The notes under the pieces are model-generated. The model ran no database searches and had not been told where the DNA came from. It saw only the letters and a program-made list of their open reading frames with translations. From contig JAJFJZ010000012.1 in assembly GCA_021773565.1 (NCBI GenBank), positions 62,001 to 126,000 of the forward strand: a stretch of 64,000 nt of DNA. Direction: 5' to 3'. The position numbers were made by a program, and so were the translations under genes. Positions 54,152 through 62,564 of the stretch are shown one piece after another. Source of the DNA: Gammaproteobacteria bacterium. GTDB taxonomy: Bacteria; Pseudomonadota; Gammaproteobacteria; Pseudomonadales; Azotimanducaceae. Numbering within the stretch: position 1 is the first letter of the stretch; every line of letters begins with the position of its first letter.

Positions 54152-54388
54152 ATGTCGCAGGTATGCCAGGTGACCGGAAAGCGTCCCATGTCGGGCAACA
54201 ATGTGTCCCACGCAAAAAACAGAACGCGCCGTCGATTTTCCCCCAACTTGCATTATCACCGGTTTTGGGTGGCTGCTGATAAGCGTTACGTAAAGCTTCG
54301 CGTATCTGCCAGTGGTATGCGACTAATCGATAAGCTCGGAATTGAGGCAGTATTGGCCGATATGAAGAGCCGCGGCATTAAGGTTTAA
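54152..54388 (+). CDS. rpmB: 50S ribosomal protein L28
   Basis: A 78-residue ribosomal protein beginning [29 protein letters not shown]. The length is the same as in E. coli (78). It has its own promoter at the end of radC and is followed by rpmG after 14 bp, the usual pair. Confidence 0.97.
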   Translation: MSQVCQVTGKRPMSGNNVSHAKNRTRRRFSPNLHYHRFWVAADKRYVKLRVSASGMRLIDKLGIEAVLADMKSRGIKV

Positions 54389-54402
54389 GGGAATATTTTA
54401 CT

Positions 54403-54558
54403 ATGAGAGACAAAATTAAACTGGTATCTAGCGCAGGCACCGGCCATTACTACACAACAGACAAAAACAAACGAACGATGCCCGGGAAACTGGAAATGAG
54501 AAAGTTCGATCCGGTTATTCGAAAGCACGTTATTTACAAAGAAGCCAAAATTAAGTGA
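54403..54558 (+). CDS. rpmG: 50S ribosomal protein L33
   Basis: A 51-residue ribosomal protein: [23 protein letters not shown] at the N-terminus and [10 protein letters not shown] at the C-terminus. It lacks the four-cysteine zinc ribbon found in some L33 forms, as in E. coli. TAAGGGAA lies upstream of the ATG at 54403. Its TGA stop overlaps the first copy of a 23-bp tandem hairpin repeat that probably acts as its terminator. Confidence 0.96.
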   Translation: MRDKIKLVSSAGTGHYYTTDKNKRTMPGKLEMRKFDPVIRKHVIYKEAKIK

Positions 54559-54660
54559 GCCCTCAGCGGCTTTTGTAAAGAGCCCTCAGCGGCTTTTGTA
54601 AAGAGCCCTCAGCGGTTTTTGTAAAGAGCCCTCAGCGGCTCTTATAACGAGCCCTCAGTA
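54557..54660 (+). repeat. 23-bp tandem hairpin repeat after rpmG (4.5 copies)
   Basis: Copies begin at 54557, 54580, 54603 and 54626, and a partial fifth at 54649. Each begins GAGCCCTCAGCGG and, on the plus strand, can fold AAAGAGCC against GGCTTTT over a CTCAGC loop. It lies between the convergent rpmG and hyuA. On the minus strand it reads GCTGAGGGCTCTTTAC, matching the array at 57562. Confidence 0.93.
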
Positions 54661-54664
54661 GAAC

Positions 54665-56677
54665 CTAAACGCTTAAGTGTAAATGACCCCACTGGTCCAC
54701 TTTACATTGCCATCCGGCGGCAATATAGCTTGTAGCTACCTGCTCAGTAATAAGTGCCGCTCCTGAAAGCCGGTCACCCGACAAAAACCGGGTCCGGTCA
54801 TAAACCGCCAGATTGTTGAGCTGCCTATCCGGCGTTAGTGGACGATTCGTCTCACTCAGCGAAGCCAGGCTCAATTTTTTGCGCTGCGCTTCAACCTGGA
54901 CGCGAATATTTACCAGTTCTACAGGCAGGTCAAAGTTATGACCGTAGCGCTTTTGATGCGCTGCGTGAAACTCACGGATGACCTGATCGCTGTTTTGCCA
55001 TGGAAGGCTCAGGGTATAACTTTGGCCCTGGTAGCGGAGCGCTGCATACTTTTGGACGCGAAAGGCGGCGGGGTCGTGTCCCTCGGCGAGCAGCTCCGAT
55101 TGTCCGCTCAACGTCAACTGGTCAAATGCCTCTGCAATTTCATCGCCGAGCGAATTATCCGAAGCTAATCCAACATTACCGAACGTTTGTTTTGTTGGTA
55201 GCATAGTTTCCGACGACAGAAGCGCGTTTATTGTTTTGGCCATTTGTCGACCGGGTTTTGCTGTCAACATACCAAATGCGGATAAAACGCCGCCGTGCAG
55301 CGGCAGAATCACATGCGAGACACCCAGTTGTTCTGCCAGAGAACAAACGTGGAGCCCGCCAGCTCCCCCAAAACACATCAATGTGAAATCCTTTGGATCG
55401 AAGCCTCGTTCAATTGAAATGACCTGAAGGGCGCGCACCATATGTTGTTCCGCTAGCTCGATTATGCCGCTGGCAGTGTCGATTACGCTCAATCCCAGTT
55501 GCGTTGCCAGAGGCTGAATTGAGATTTTCGCTTGCTCCAGGTTCAGTTTTATTCCGCCGGATAACTCCAGACCCGCGGGGAGGCGGCCGAGGACCAGATT
55601 TGCATCCGTCACGGTTGCGTTTTGCGCGCCCAGGCCGTAGCAGGCGGGTCCAGGGTTTGCTCCGGCAGAGGCAGGACCCACATTTAACGATCCGCCAATA
55701 TCAATGGATGCAATTGAGCCACCGCCGGCTCCTATTGTATGAATATCGATCATGGGAATTGCAACCGGGTACGGCCCAAGGCTACCGGAACTGGTCAGTA
55801 TCGGCTGGTCTACAAAAAGCGAAACATCAGTAGAGGTACCCCCCATGTCAAAAGTAATAATGTTTCGCTTTTTTGTGAGCGAACCGATGTAGCTTGTTGC
55901 GCTCAACCCACCCGCGGGCCCGGAAAGCAGGAGGTTAACTGCTCTGGTGCCAGCCTGGGACGCTGCTATTGTTTCACCAGAGGATTGCATCACCGCAAGG
56001 GGCGCGGGCATTACAGATTTCTGTAGTTTGTGCAGGTAGTCCTGTACAAGTGGCCCTAACCAGGCATTTAACCAGGTTGCTATACCGCGTTCGTACTCAC
56101 CCGATTCCGGCAAAACGTAAGAGGATCTGGAAACGAAGGCCAGGTCTTTTACTGCATCCTCAATGCGTTTTTCCTCACCGTCATCCAGATAACTAAATAA
56201 CAGGTTTATGGCGATAGCCTCGGGGTTTAAGTTCTGTAACTGCTTTCTTAGTTTGCTCAATTGGGCATCGGTGAGCGGCTCTATCAGCTCGCCTTGCGCA
56301 TTTAGCCGCCCACCGGTTCCAATACATAAGTCTGCCGGAATGGGGTTTGGCCTGTGCTCTGGCATCAATTGGTATAATTCGGAACGGGCCTGCCGGCCAA
56401 TTCTTAGTGTGTCTGTGAAGCCCGTATTGGTAATGTAGGCTGTTCTGACACCCTTGTTTTCAAGGGCTGCGTTGGTCGCTACGGTACTGCCGTGGATGAA
56501 TTGAACTTCACCTGCATGGATGGCAGGAAACAGATTCATCTCCTTTATGCCCTTGAGAATTGCTTTCGATGGATCCTCGGGTGTAGAAAGCACCTTGTGA
56601 ATTTTTAGCTTGCCATCACGCAATAGAACAAAATCAGTAAAGGTGCCGCCGGTATCTACGCCGAGCAAAAGGGACAT
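54665..56677 (-). CDS. Hydantoinase/oxoprolinase A family protein
   Basis: A 670-residue ATP-dependent enzyme of the HyuA/oxoprolinase family, which opens hydantoin or 5-oxoproline rings. The N-terminal ASKHA nucleotide site is LLGVDTGGTFTDFVLL; HGSTVATNAALE and NIITFDMGGTSTDVSLF are further phosphate motifs, and the C-terminal domain ends near the stop. A HyuB subunit gene is not adjacent, so the substrate and partner are unknown. It lies alone between rpmG and mutM, which are neighbours in many relatives; its 3' end faces the 23-bp repeat array. Confidence 0.9.
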   Translation of the reverse strand: MSLLLGVDTGGTFTDFVLLRDGKLKIHKVLSTPEDPSKAILKGIKEMNLFPAIHAGEVQFIHGSTVATNAALENKGVRTAYITNTGFTDTLRIGRQARSELYQLMPEHRPNPIPADLCIGTGGRLNAQGELIEPLTDAQLSKLRKQLQNLNPEAIAINLLFSYLDDGEEKRIEDAVKDLAFVSRSSYVLPESGEYERGIATWLNAWLGPLVQDYLHKLQKSVMPAPLAVMQSSGETIAASQAGTRAVNLLLSGPAGGLSATSYIGSLTKKRNIITFDMGGTSTDVSLFVDQPILTSSGSLGPYPVAIPMIDIHTIGAGGGSIASIDIGGSLNVGPASAGANPGPACYGLGAQNATVTDANLVLGRLPAGLELSGGIKLNLEQAKISIQPLATQLGLSVIDTASGIIELAEQHMVRALQVISIERGFDPKDFTLMCFGGAGGLHVCSLAEQLGVSHVILPLHGGVLSAFGMLTAKPGRQMAKTINALLSSETMLPTKQTFGNVGLASDNSLGDEIAEAFDQLTLSGQSELLAEGHDPAAFRVQKYAALRYQGQSYTLSLPWQNSDQVIREFHAAHQKRYGHNFDLPVELVNIRVQVEAQRKKLSLASLSETNRPLTPDRQLNNLAVYDRTRFLSGDRLSGAALITEQVATSYIAAGWQCKVDQWGHLHLSV

Positions 56678-56718
56678 CGAAACGTTATCCTGAGTAATCG
56701 AAGAAACATTGTAAGACT

Positions 56719-57528
56719 ATGCCTGAGCTACCTGAAGTTGAAACCACCCGAAGGGGAATTTTACCCCACATAATAAATAGCAGGTTGTGCCGGTGGGAAA
56801 TACGGACGTCGAAATTAAGGTGGCCAGTAGAGCTTCCAGCGGAGTTAAAAAATCAAACGGTGCGGGAAGTAGATCGGCGTGCGAAATATCTGGTTATCCA
56901 TCTTGAGACAGGCGCGCTGATATTACATCTGGGTATGTCCGGTAGTTTGAGCATTGTAAAACTGGGCTCAAACGCTGGAAAACACGATCACATTGATCTT
57001 GAGTTCGAAAACCGTAATGTTCTCAGATTGAACGACCCAAGAAAATTCGGCAGCCTGCATTTTCAAAAGTTCCCTGTGGAATCACACTGGTTGCTTAAAC
57101 ACCTGGGTCCTGAACCGCTTTCCCCCGATTTTTCCGGTGACTACCTGTTTAAAATTAGACGTAAACGCAAGCTTGCGATTAAAAATCTGATTATGGATGG
57201 AAAAGTAGTAGTCGGTGTTGGCAATATTTACGCAAGTGAGGCGCTTTTCAGAGCCGGAATCCGACCTAACAGGGCAGCGGGTCAGATCTCCCGGAGGGCT
57301 TGTGGTGCTTTGGCAGAGGCTATTCAGTCCACTCTTGGCGAGGCAATACGTGCCGGTGGAACAACATTGCGAGACTTTACCAACAGTGATGGCAAACCCG
57401 GGTATTTTGGGCAACAGTTGAACGTATATGGGCGTGCAGGTGAGGTGTGTTATCGCTGTAAGACACCGATAAAGGCGGTTAAGACAGGCCAGCGTTCCAG
57501 CTTTTATTGCCCGAAATGCCAGAAGTAA
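56719..57528 (+). CDS. mutM: Formamidopyrimidine-DNA glycosylase
   Basis: A 269-residue enzyme removing 8-oxoguanine and formamidopyrimidines. The catalytic Pro2 and Glu3 are in MPELPEVETTRRGI. NLIMDGKVVVGVGNIYASEALF is the helix-two-turn-helix region, and the C-terminal zinc finger is CYRCKTPI and FYCPKCQK. Length matches E. coli (269). It is followed by a 23-bp repeat array and converges on coaD. Confidence 0.97.
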   Translation: MPELPEVETTRRGILPHIINSRLCRWEIRTSKLRWPVELPAELKNQTVREVDRRAKYLVIHLETGALILHLGMSGSLSIVKLGSNAGKHDHIDLEFENRNVLRLNDPRKFGSLHFQKFPVESHWLLKHLGPEPLSPDFSGDYLFKIRRKRKLAIKNLIMDGKVVVGVGNIYASEALFRAGIRPNRAAGQISRRACGALAEAIQSTLGEAIRAGGTTLRDFTNSDGKPGYFGQQLNVYGRAGEVCYRCKTPIKAVKTGQRSSFYCPKCQK

Positions 57529-57561
57529 AAGTGTTAATGTTCAAGGCTGTTCAATCGAGCA

Positions 57562-57722
57562 GCTGAAGGCTCTTTACTCAAGCAGCTGAAGGCTCCTTAC
57601 AAAATCGGCTGAAGGCTCTTTATTCGAGAAGCTGAAGGCTCTTTACTCAAGCAGCTGAAGGCTCTTTACTCAAGCAGCTGAAGGCTCTTTACTCAAGCAG
57701 CTGAAGGCTCTTCACAACGGCG
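57562..57722 (+). repeat. 23-bp tandem repeat between mutM and coaD (7 copies)
   Basis: GCTGAAGGCTC begins at 57562, 57585, 57608, 57631, 57654, 57677 and 57700, an exact 23-bp period. The fullest unit reads GCTGAAGGCTCTTTACTCAA plus three bases. The coaD stop (57689-57691, minus strand) lies inside the array, and its last seven residues KSLQLLE are encoded by it. The rest of the 57529-57561 gap shows nothing else. Confidence 0.95.
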
Positions 57723-58165
57723 GGGTGAACAAATTTGTCGATGTTTCCGCCAAGTGCTGCAATTTCGCGAACCAGAGTGGAGGATACGAATGAACATTCC
57801 TGGGATGTTGGTAAAAACACATATTCAATCTCCGGGTCCAACGCGTGATTCATTGCGGCCATTTCAAATTCGTATTCAAAATCTGTAACGGTGCGCAAGC
57901 CCCTTAGTATAAACGTAGTATTTTTACTACGAGCATAATCAACCAGCAAAGTATTAAAACCTTCCACTTCTACCCGGTCGCCATATTCTGCCAGCACTTC
58001 CTGGCAAAGGGCGATGCGCCCGGCAAGGTCGGTCTTTGGGTTTTTTTGCCTGGAGGTGCCAATCGCCAGAATAACCTTGTCGAATAAATTCAGGGCGCGG
58101 GATACCAGGTCGGTGTGACCATTGGTAATGGGATTGAAGTGTCCCGGGTAGACAACGGTGGTCAT
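57689..58165 (-). CDS. coaD: Phosphopantetheine adenylyltransferase
   Basis: A 158-residue nucleotidyltransferase, the penultimate step of coenzyme A synthesis. The HxGH-type motif is HFNPITNGH (9-17), and RGLRTVTDFEYEFEMAAMN is typical. FLPTSQECSFVSSTLVREIA is the C-terminal signature ISSTLVRE region. The final KSLQLLE is encoded by the tandem repeat. rsmD lies 90 bp upstream, a pairing seen in many gammaproteobacteria; the gap has no clear boxes. Confidence 0.97.
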   Translation of the reverse strand: MTTVVYPGHFNPITNGHTDLVSRALNLFDKVILAIGTSRQKNPKTDLAGRIALCQEVLAEYGDRVEVEGFNTLLVDYARSKNTTFILRGLRTVTDFEYEFEMAAMNHALDPEIEYVFLPTSQECSFVSSTLVREIAALGGNIDKFVHPAVVKSLQLLE

Positions 58166-58255
58166 CGCTATTCCTTTTAGGATTAGAGGCTATGGAGAAG
58201 GATTTGGCTAGTGGTAGGTTTTGATGTTAGCCAATCTGAATATTGCATACAAACG

Positions 58256-58834
58256 CTATTTTAGGGCGATCAGGTTTAGGTGCGTGCTGCCGACTTTACT
58301 ATTTTTTATCAGGTTCCAACCCCGCGCCGTTTCCAGTGGCTGTGGAGTTTCAAGATAGATTAGAGCGTCCGTAGTTGTGTAATAACCCGTCCGCAAAATA
58401 TCCAGGGTTTGGTTCATCAGAGGTCCGGTAAAAGGCGGGTCGACAAAAATTATGTCCCAGTGCTCATCCTGTGTGTGCAGCCAGTCGGGCGCTGTGGATT
58501 GGATTATGGTGCAGGACTCAATAAGGTACTGCTCGTCCGTGGGGTTAGAGCCCAACATATTTCTGCTTGCGTGCAATGCACGAATAATGGCGGGATTTTG
58601 ATCAACGAGTGTGGCATGGTCTGCTCCGCGAGACAGAGCTTCAAAACCCAGCGCGCCAGACCCTGAGAACAGGTCCAGACACCTGGCGTGGTGGATGTGG
58701 GGTTCAAGCCAATTGAACAGTGTTTCGCGAGCACGATCCATCGTGGGCCTTAAACCCGGGGAGTCTGGAAACTTGAGCTTTCTACGTTTCCATTTTCCTC
58801 CGATAATACGCACAGTATTTGTTGATGAGGCCAT
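58256..58834 (-). CDS. rsmD: 16S rRNA (guanine(966)-N2)-methyltransferase
   Basis: A 192-residue S-adenosylmethionine methyltransferase modifying G966 of 16S rRNA. RIIGGKWKRRKLKF, LRPTMDRARETLFNWL, DLFSGSGALGFEALSRGA and the catalytic DPPF (in IIFVDPPFTGPLM) are all present. It is divergent from ftsY with a 41-bp gap, the standard rsmD/ftsY arrangement. Confidence 0.96.
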   Translation of the reverse strand: MASSTNTVRIIGGKWKRRKLKFPDSPGLRPTMDRARETLFNWLEPHIHHARCLDLFSGSGALGFEALSRGADHATLVDQNPAIIRALHASRNMLGSNPTDEQYLIESCTIIQSTAPDWLHTQDEHWDIIFVDPPFTGPLMNQTLDILRTGYYTTTDALIYLETPQPLETARGWNLIKNSKVGSTHLNLIALK

Positions 58835-58875
58835 AGCGGTATTTTAAACAAGAAGTAGCATGAAGGAAGTTTAGC

Positions 58876-59829
58876 TTGAGTGATTCAGAGGAGAAAGGTA
58901 ATACCGGGTTCTGGCGCGGCCTGAAAACAGGGCTGGGGAAGACCCGGGGGCGACTTGCGGAGGGCGTAGGTAATTTATTGCTAGGCGAAAAGGTTGTTAA
59001 TGACGCCGTAATGGAAGATTTGGAGACCGCGCTGCTCTTGACCGATGTTGGGGTTGAGGCGACAGGAGTAATTATGGAGGCTCTGGCGGGTAGAGTCGGT
59101 CGACGCGAATTAAATAATACCCGTGCCCTGCACGCAGCTTTAAAAACAGAACTTAAGTCGATGCTTGCACCGCTTACCGTGCCATTGGAAATAGATCGGA
59201 ATCAAAAACCCACGGTATTGCTTTTTGTTGGTGTTAATGGTGTTGGCAAGACCACCACGATCGGAAAACTGGCAAAGTATTTTCAGCAACAGGGGCTAAG
59301 CGTTATGTTAGCTGCAGGAGATACCTTCAGAGCCGCAGCGGTCGAGCAGTTGCAAAGCTGGGGTGCTGCAAACGATGTTCCGGTGGTTGCTCAACATAAG
59401 GGTGCAGACAGTGCTTCGGTAGTATTTGATGCCCTGAATTCAGCAAAGGCACGTAACATGGACGTGCTTATTGCAGATACTGCTGGCCGACTGCAGGCTA
59501 AAACTCACCTCATGGATGAATTGGTGAAAATAAAAAGAGTAATGTCGAAAATTGATGCAAGTGCACCACACGAAACTCTGCTGGTGCTGGATGCCGGAGT
59601 AGGACAGAACGCATTAAGCCAGGTAAAAGAGTTTCATGATGCGATCGGCTTAACAGGCCTGGTGCTGACCAAGCTGGACGGTAGCGCGAAGGCAGGCATT
59701 ATTTTTGCTATTAGTCAAAAATTTGATATTCCCGTGTATTTCGTCGGCGTAGGGGAGCAGCTGGAAGATTTACAGGTATTTGAAGGCGAACCCTTTGTAG
59801 AAGCATTGCTTGCTGAGGAATTGGTTTAA
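58876..59829 (+). CDS. ftsY: Signal recognition particle receptor FtsY
   Basis: A 317-residue SRP-receptor GTPase that delivers ribosomes to the membrane. G1 is GVNGVGKTT, then DTFRAAA, DTAGRL, TKLDGSAKAG and GVGEQLEDL. Only the NG domain plus a short basic N-terminus is present; the long acidic A domain of E. coli FtsY (497 residues) is missing, as in many bacteria. The start is TTG at 58876 preceded by GAAGGAAG. It heads ftsY-ftsE-ftsX-rpoH. Confidence 0.96.
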   Translation: MSDSEEKGNTGFWRGLKTGLGKTRGRLAEGVGNLLLGEKVVNDAVMEDLETALLLTDVGVEATGVIMEALAGRVGRRELNNTRALHAALKTELKSMLAPLTVPLEIDRNQKPTVLLFVGVNGVGKTTTIGKLAKYFQQQGLSVMLAAGDTFRAAAVEQLQSWGAANDVPVVAQHKGADSASVVFDALNSAKARNMDVLIADTAGRLQAKTHLMDELVKIKRVMSKIDASAPHETLLVLDAGVGQNALSQVKEFHDAIGLTGLVLTKLDGSAKAGIIFAISQKFDIPVYFVGVGEQLEDLQVFEGEPFVEALLAEELV

Positions 59830-59876
59830 TTGTTCTAATTGGTATTCCCTGTTTCTGAAACTATTTATCGAGATGT

Positions 59877-60545
59877 ATGGCTGAAATTGAGCTACATAAT
59901 GTAACCCGCAAATTTGGAAATGGGGCCGAAGCGCTTGGGAATGTGTCGGTCGCATTTGAATCTGGTTCCATGACTTTTTTAACAGGTCATTCAGGTGCTG
60001 GAAAATCTACACTATTAAAATTGCTGTTGCGGCTGGACGTACCAACACGTGGACAGGTGCTCGTTGGTGGAGTGGATATCAGCCAATTGGCGGAAAAATA
60101 CATTCCAGTGTTTCGACAAAATATCGGGGTGGTTTTTCAGGACCACCACCTGCTGGATGAACGCACTGTTTTTGAAAATGTCGCCGTTCCATTGCGTGTT
60201 ATGGGAATGGCAGACCGTGATATTGAGCGTCGTGTTCGAGCGGCACTTTCAGCGGTCAGTCTTCTGGAAAAGGAAAAACTCTATCCCCCGCTCCTTTCTA
60301 CCGGAGAACAACAAAGGGTAGGCATTGCCCGCGCTGTGGTTAATCGGCCCAAACTGTTACTTGCAGATGAGCCTACAGGAAATCTTGATCCTGATTTGTC
60401 TCGCGACATAATGGAGCTGTTTGAGCAGTTCAAGCTGGTGGGTACCACAGTAATTATTGCCAGTCATGATAGAGAACTCATTAACTCCATGGGCAAGCGG
60501 ATAATTGAACTGGATCATGGGCGATTAATGGGAGCAAACTATTGA
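59877..60545 (+). CDS. ftsE: Cell division ATP-binding protein FtsE
   Basis: A 222-residue ABC ATPase that with FtsX controls septal peptidoglycan hydrolases. Walker A is GHSGAGKS (37-44); the signature is LSTGEQQRVGIARAVV; Walker B is LLLADEPTGNLD. LSTGE replaces the usual LSGGE in one residue. It starts 47 bp after ftsY, and ftsX begins inside its last codons. Confidence 0.97.
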   Translation: MAEIELHNVTRKFGNGAEALGNVSVAFESGSMTFLTGHSGAGKSTLLKLLLRLDVPTRGQVLVGGVDISQLAEKYIPVFRQNIGVVFQDHHLLDERTVFENVAVPLRVMGMADRDIERRVRAALSAVSLLEKEKLYPPLLSTGEQQRVGIARAVVNRPKLLLADEPTGNLDPDLSRDIMELFEQFKLVGTTVIIASHDRELINSMGKRIIELDHGRLMGANY

Positions 60546-61534
60546 ACGCGCCAGTCCGGCCTGGCAAAGGGCGCAACAAGGCGCCTAAAAAGGGACCGTG
60601 GTCTTCACCGGTTTCTGCGGGTATTGCGGGCTTCTTTAGAGCACATTCACGCGTGGCAAAGGAAAGTTTTGCTTTTGTTAGCGCGAGATTGGGTACCAGC
60701 TTGCTGGTATGGTTGCTTATTGGAATAGCACTGGGTCTTCCGGCTGGACTATATTTGCTTGAGCGCAATTTGGGTGCGATGAGCGAAGACTGGCAGGGCA
60801 AGCCTGGCATAAGTTTGTACTTCGAGCCCGGAACAAGTGCCGAGATGATCTCTAATGTGCGGGAACAATTAGGGAGGGATGCCCGAATCGGCGATGTTGC
60901 GCTGGTGAGTTCTGAATTGGCACTCGAAGAATTTAAGGCGTATTCAGGCCTGTCGGATGCCCTTGCGGTTATTGAACACAACCCGCTGCCGGATTCCATG
61001 CGCGCTGTTTTGGCAGACAATGTTGAACCATTCCAGATAAAACTTATTTCGGGGTCACTGGCACAATTTCCCGGCGTAAAAGAGGTTGTGGTGGAGCTCA
61101 CCTGGCTGGAAAGAATCACTGCAATTATGCAGTTGGTGTCCCGTCTGGGGATTATTCTTGCTGTCCTGTTCGGGGTAGCGGCAATATTGATTACTGCAAC
61201 TTCTGTGCGACTGGCCATTGAGAGTCGCCTGGAAGAATTAAAGGTGCTCAAACTGGTAGGTGCCACCAATGCCTACATTCGCCGCCCTTTCCTGTATTTT
61301 GGTCTTATCTACGGTATGGGAGGCGGGGTTATCGGAGCCATGCTGGTTAGCCTTAGTATCCAGGTTATCGAGGGGCCTCTGGCTCGATTTATTGGCAGTT
61401 ATGGTGGTGTTTTGGGAATTGTTGGGCTGGATAGCGCCTTTGTGGTCGGAATGCTGGGTGTTGGTGGGCTATTGGGCATTGCTGGAGCCCTGTTATCATC
61501 CAGACAACGCCTTGCAGACTTGCAGGTGGGCTAA
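60542..61534 (+). CDS. ftsX: Cell division membrane protein FtsX
   Basis: A 330-residue four-helix membrane protein, partner of FtsE. A basic N-terminal tail (1-45) precedes the first helix (about 50-73); a periplasmic loop spans about 75-190; three helices follow near 205-225, 250-275 and 295-318. The family motif LEELKVLKLVGATNAYIRRPF is present. The start is TTG at 60542, overlapping the ftsE stop by 4 bp. rpoH follows after 152 bp, which hold a CIRCE operator. Confidence 0.95.
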   Translation: MNAPVRPGKGRNKAPKKGPWSSPVSAGIAGFFRAHSRVAKESFAFVSARLGTSLLVWLLIGIALGLPAGLYLLERNLGAMSEDWQGKPGISLYFEPGTSAEMISNVREQLGRDARIGDVALVSSELALEEFKAYSGLSDALAVIEHNPLPDSMRAVLADNVEPFQIKLISGSLAQFPGVKEVVVELTWLERITAIMQLVSRLGIILAVLFGVAAILITATSVRLAIESRLEELKVLKLVGATNAYIRRPFLYFGLIYGMGGGVIGAMLVSLSIQVIEGPLARFIGSYGGVLGIVGLDSAFVVGMLGVGGLLGIAGALLSSRQRLADLQVG

Positions 61535-61627
61535 TTTATTCGTTTCAGAAGATATTTGTGTCTTTTTAGCGTCAACCAGGCCACTTATCGCCTTTACAGG
61601 CCGCATATCCGGGAACCTTTGCATTTA

Positions 61628-61654
61628 TTAGCACTCTTATCCACAGAGTGCTAA
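61628..61654. promoter_or_regulatory. CIRCE operator (HrcA site) with an embedded DnaA box upstream of rpoH
   Basis: TTAGCACTC (61628-61636) and GAGTGCTAA (61646-61654) are exact inverted repeats and match the CIRCE consensus with its standard 9-bp spacer. The spacer, 61637-61645, reads TTATCCACA, the exact DnaA-box consensus. It lies 32 bp before the rpoH start codon and would sit in the promoter or leader. HrcA itself is not in this window. Confidence 0.92.
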
Positions 61655-61686
61655 TATAGCGATTAATGTTACCGGAGGTATCAATT

Positions 61687-62544
61687 ATGACAACAAGTGT
61701 AATGTCATTAGACAGCCTGGCACCTGGAAAGGACCTGGATGCGTATATTCAGAATGTTCGCAGCTTCCCTATTCTAAGTGCGGAGGAAGAAAAGGTACTT
61801 GCTGAGCGTCTATATTACCATGATGACGTTGATGCAGCGCGCACGCTGGTGTTATCACACCTGCGCTTTGTGGTTCATTTGGCTCGTTCCTATTCCGGTT
61901 ATGGTTTACCACAGGCAGACCTGATTCAGGAAGGTAATGTAGGTCTGATGAAGGCTGTTAAACGCTTTAATCCTGAGGTTGGTGTGCGACTTACCTCGTT
62001 TGCGGTACATTGGATCAAAGCTGAAATGCACGAGTTTATATTACGCAACTGGCGCATCGTCAAAATTGCGACCACCAAGGCACAGCGCAAATTGTTCTTT
62101 AACCTGCGTGGTTCAAAGAAGCGGCTGGGCTGGATGACGCCTGATGAAGTAAGTGCGATGGCTGAAGATCTGGGCGTAGAAGAGAAAACGGTGCTTCAGA
62201 TGGAAGGGCGCCTGGCGTCTCCGGATATGGCTTTTGATGGTTATCAGAGTGATGACGAACTAATTTCAGCACCGGTCCAGTTTTTGGATGACGAAGCTGC
62301 AAACCCTGCTGGTCTTGTAGCGGACCAGGAAACACACGATCAATCTATTGCACATCTGGGAGAGGCGCTAAAAACTCTGGATGACCGAAGCAGGGATATT
62401 TTGTCACAACGCTGGTTGAGCGACTCAAAGAGCACCTTGCACGAACTGGCTGATACTTATCAGGTGTCTGCAGAGCGCATTAGACAACTGGAAAAAAACG
62501 CCATGAAAAAAGTTCGGGCGGTAATTGAAAGCCGGGCAGCGTAA
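61687..62544 (+). CDS. rpoH: RNA polymerase sigma-32 factor
   Basis: A 285-residue heat-shock sigma factor. Region 2 has [42 protein letters not shown]; the diagnostic RpoH box is QRKLFFNLR; region 4 ends with [29 protein letters not shown]. Length matches E. coli sigma-32 (284). ATG at 61687 has GGAGGT seven bases upstream. It has its own regulatory region with a CIRCE/DnaA-box element, so it may be under HrcA and DnaA control in addition to any ftsYEX read-through. Confidence 0.98.
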   Translation: MTTSVMSLDSLAPGKDLDAYIQNVRSFPILSAEEEKVLAERLYYHDDVDAARTLVLSHLRFVVHLARSYSGYGLPQADLIQEGNVGLMKAVKRFNPEVGVRLTSFAVHWIKAEMHEFILRNWRIVKIATTKAQRKLFFNLRGSKKRLGWMTPDEVSAMAEDLGVEEKTVLQMEGRLASPDMAFDGYQSDDELISAPVQFLDDEAANPAGLVADQETHDQSIAHLGEALKTLDDRSRDILSQRWLSDSKSTLHELADTYQVSAERIRQLEKNAMKKVRAVIESRAA

Positions 62545-62564
62545 GTAGTTTTCTGAATCGCACT

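Noticed and set aside
57562-57722. CRISPR-like array of 23-bp repeats
   Set aside because: Repeats are directly adjacent with no unique spacers and no cas genes; this is a tandem repeat.
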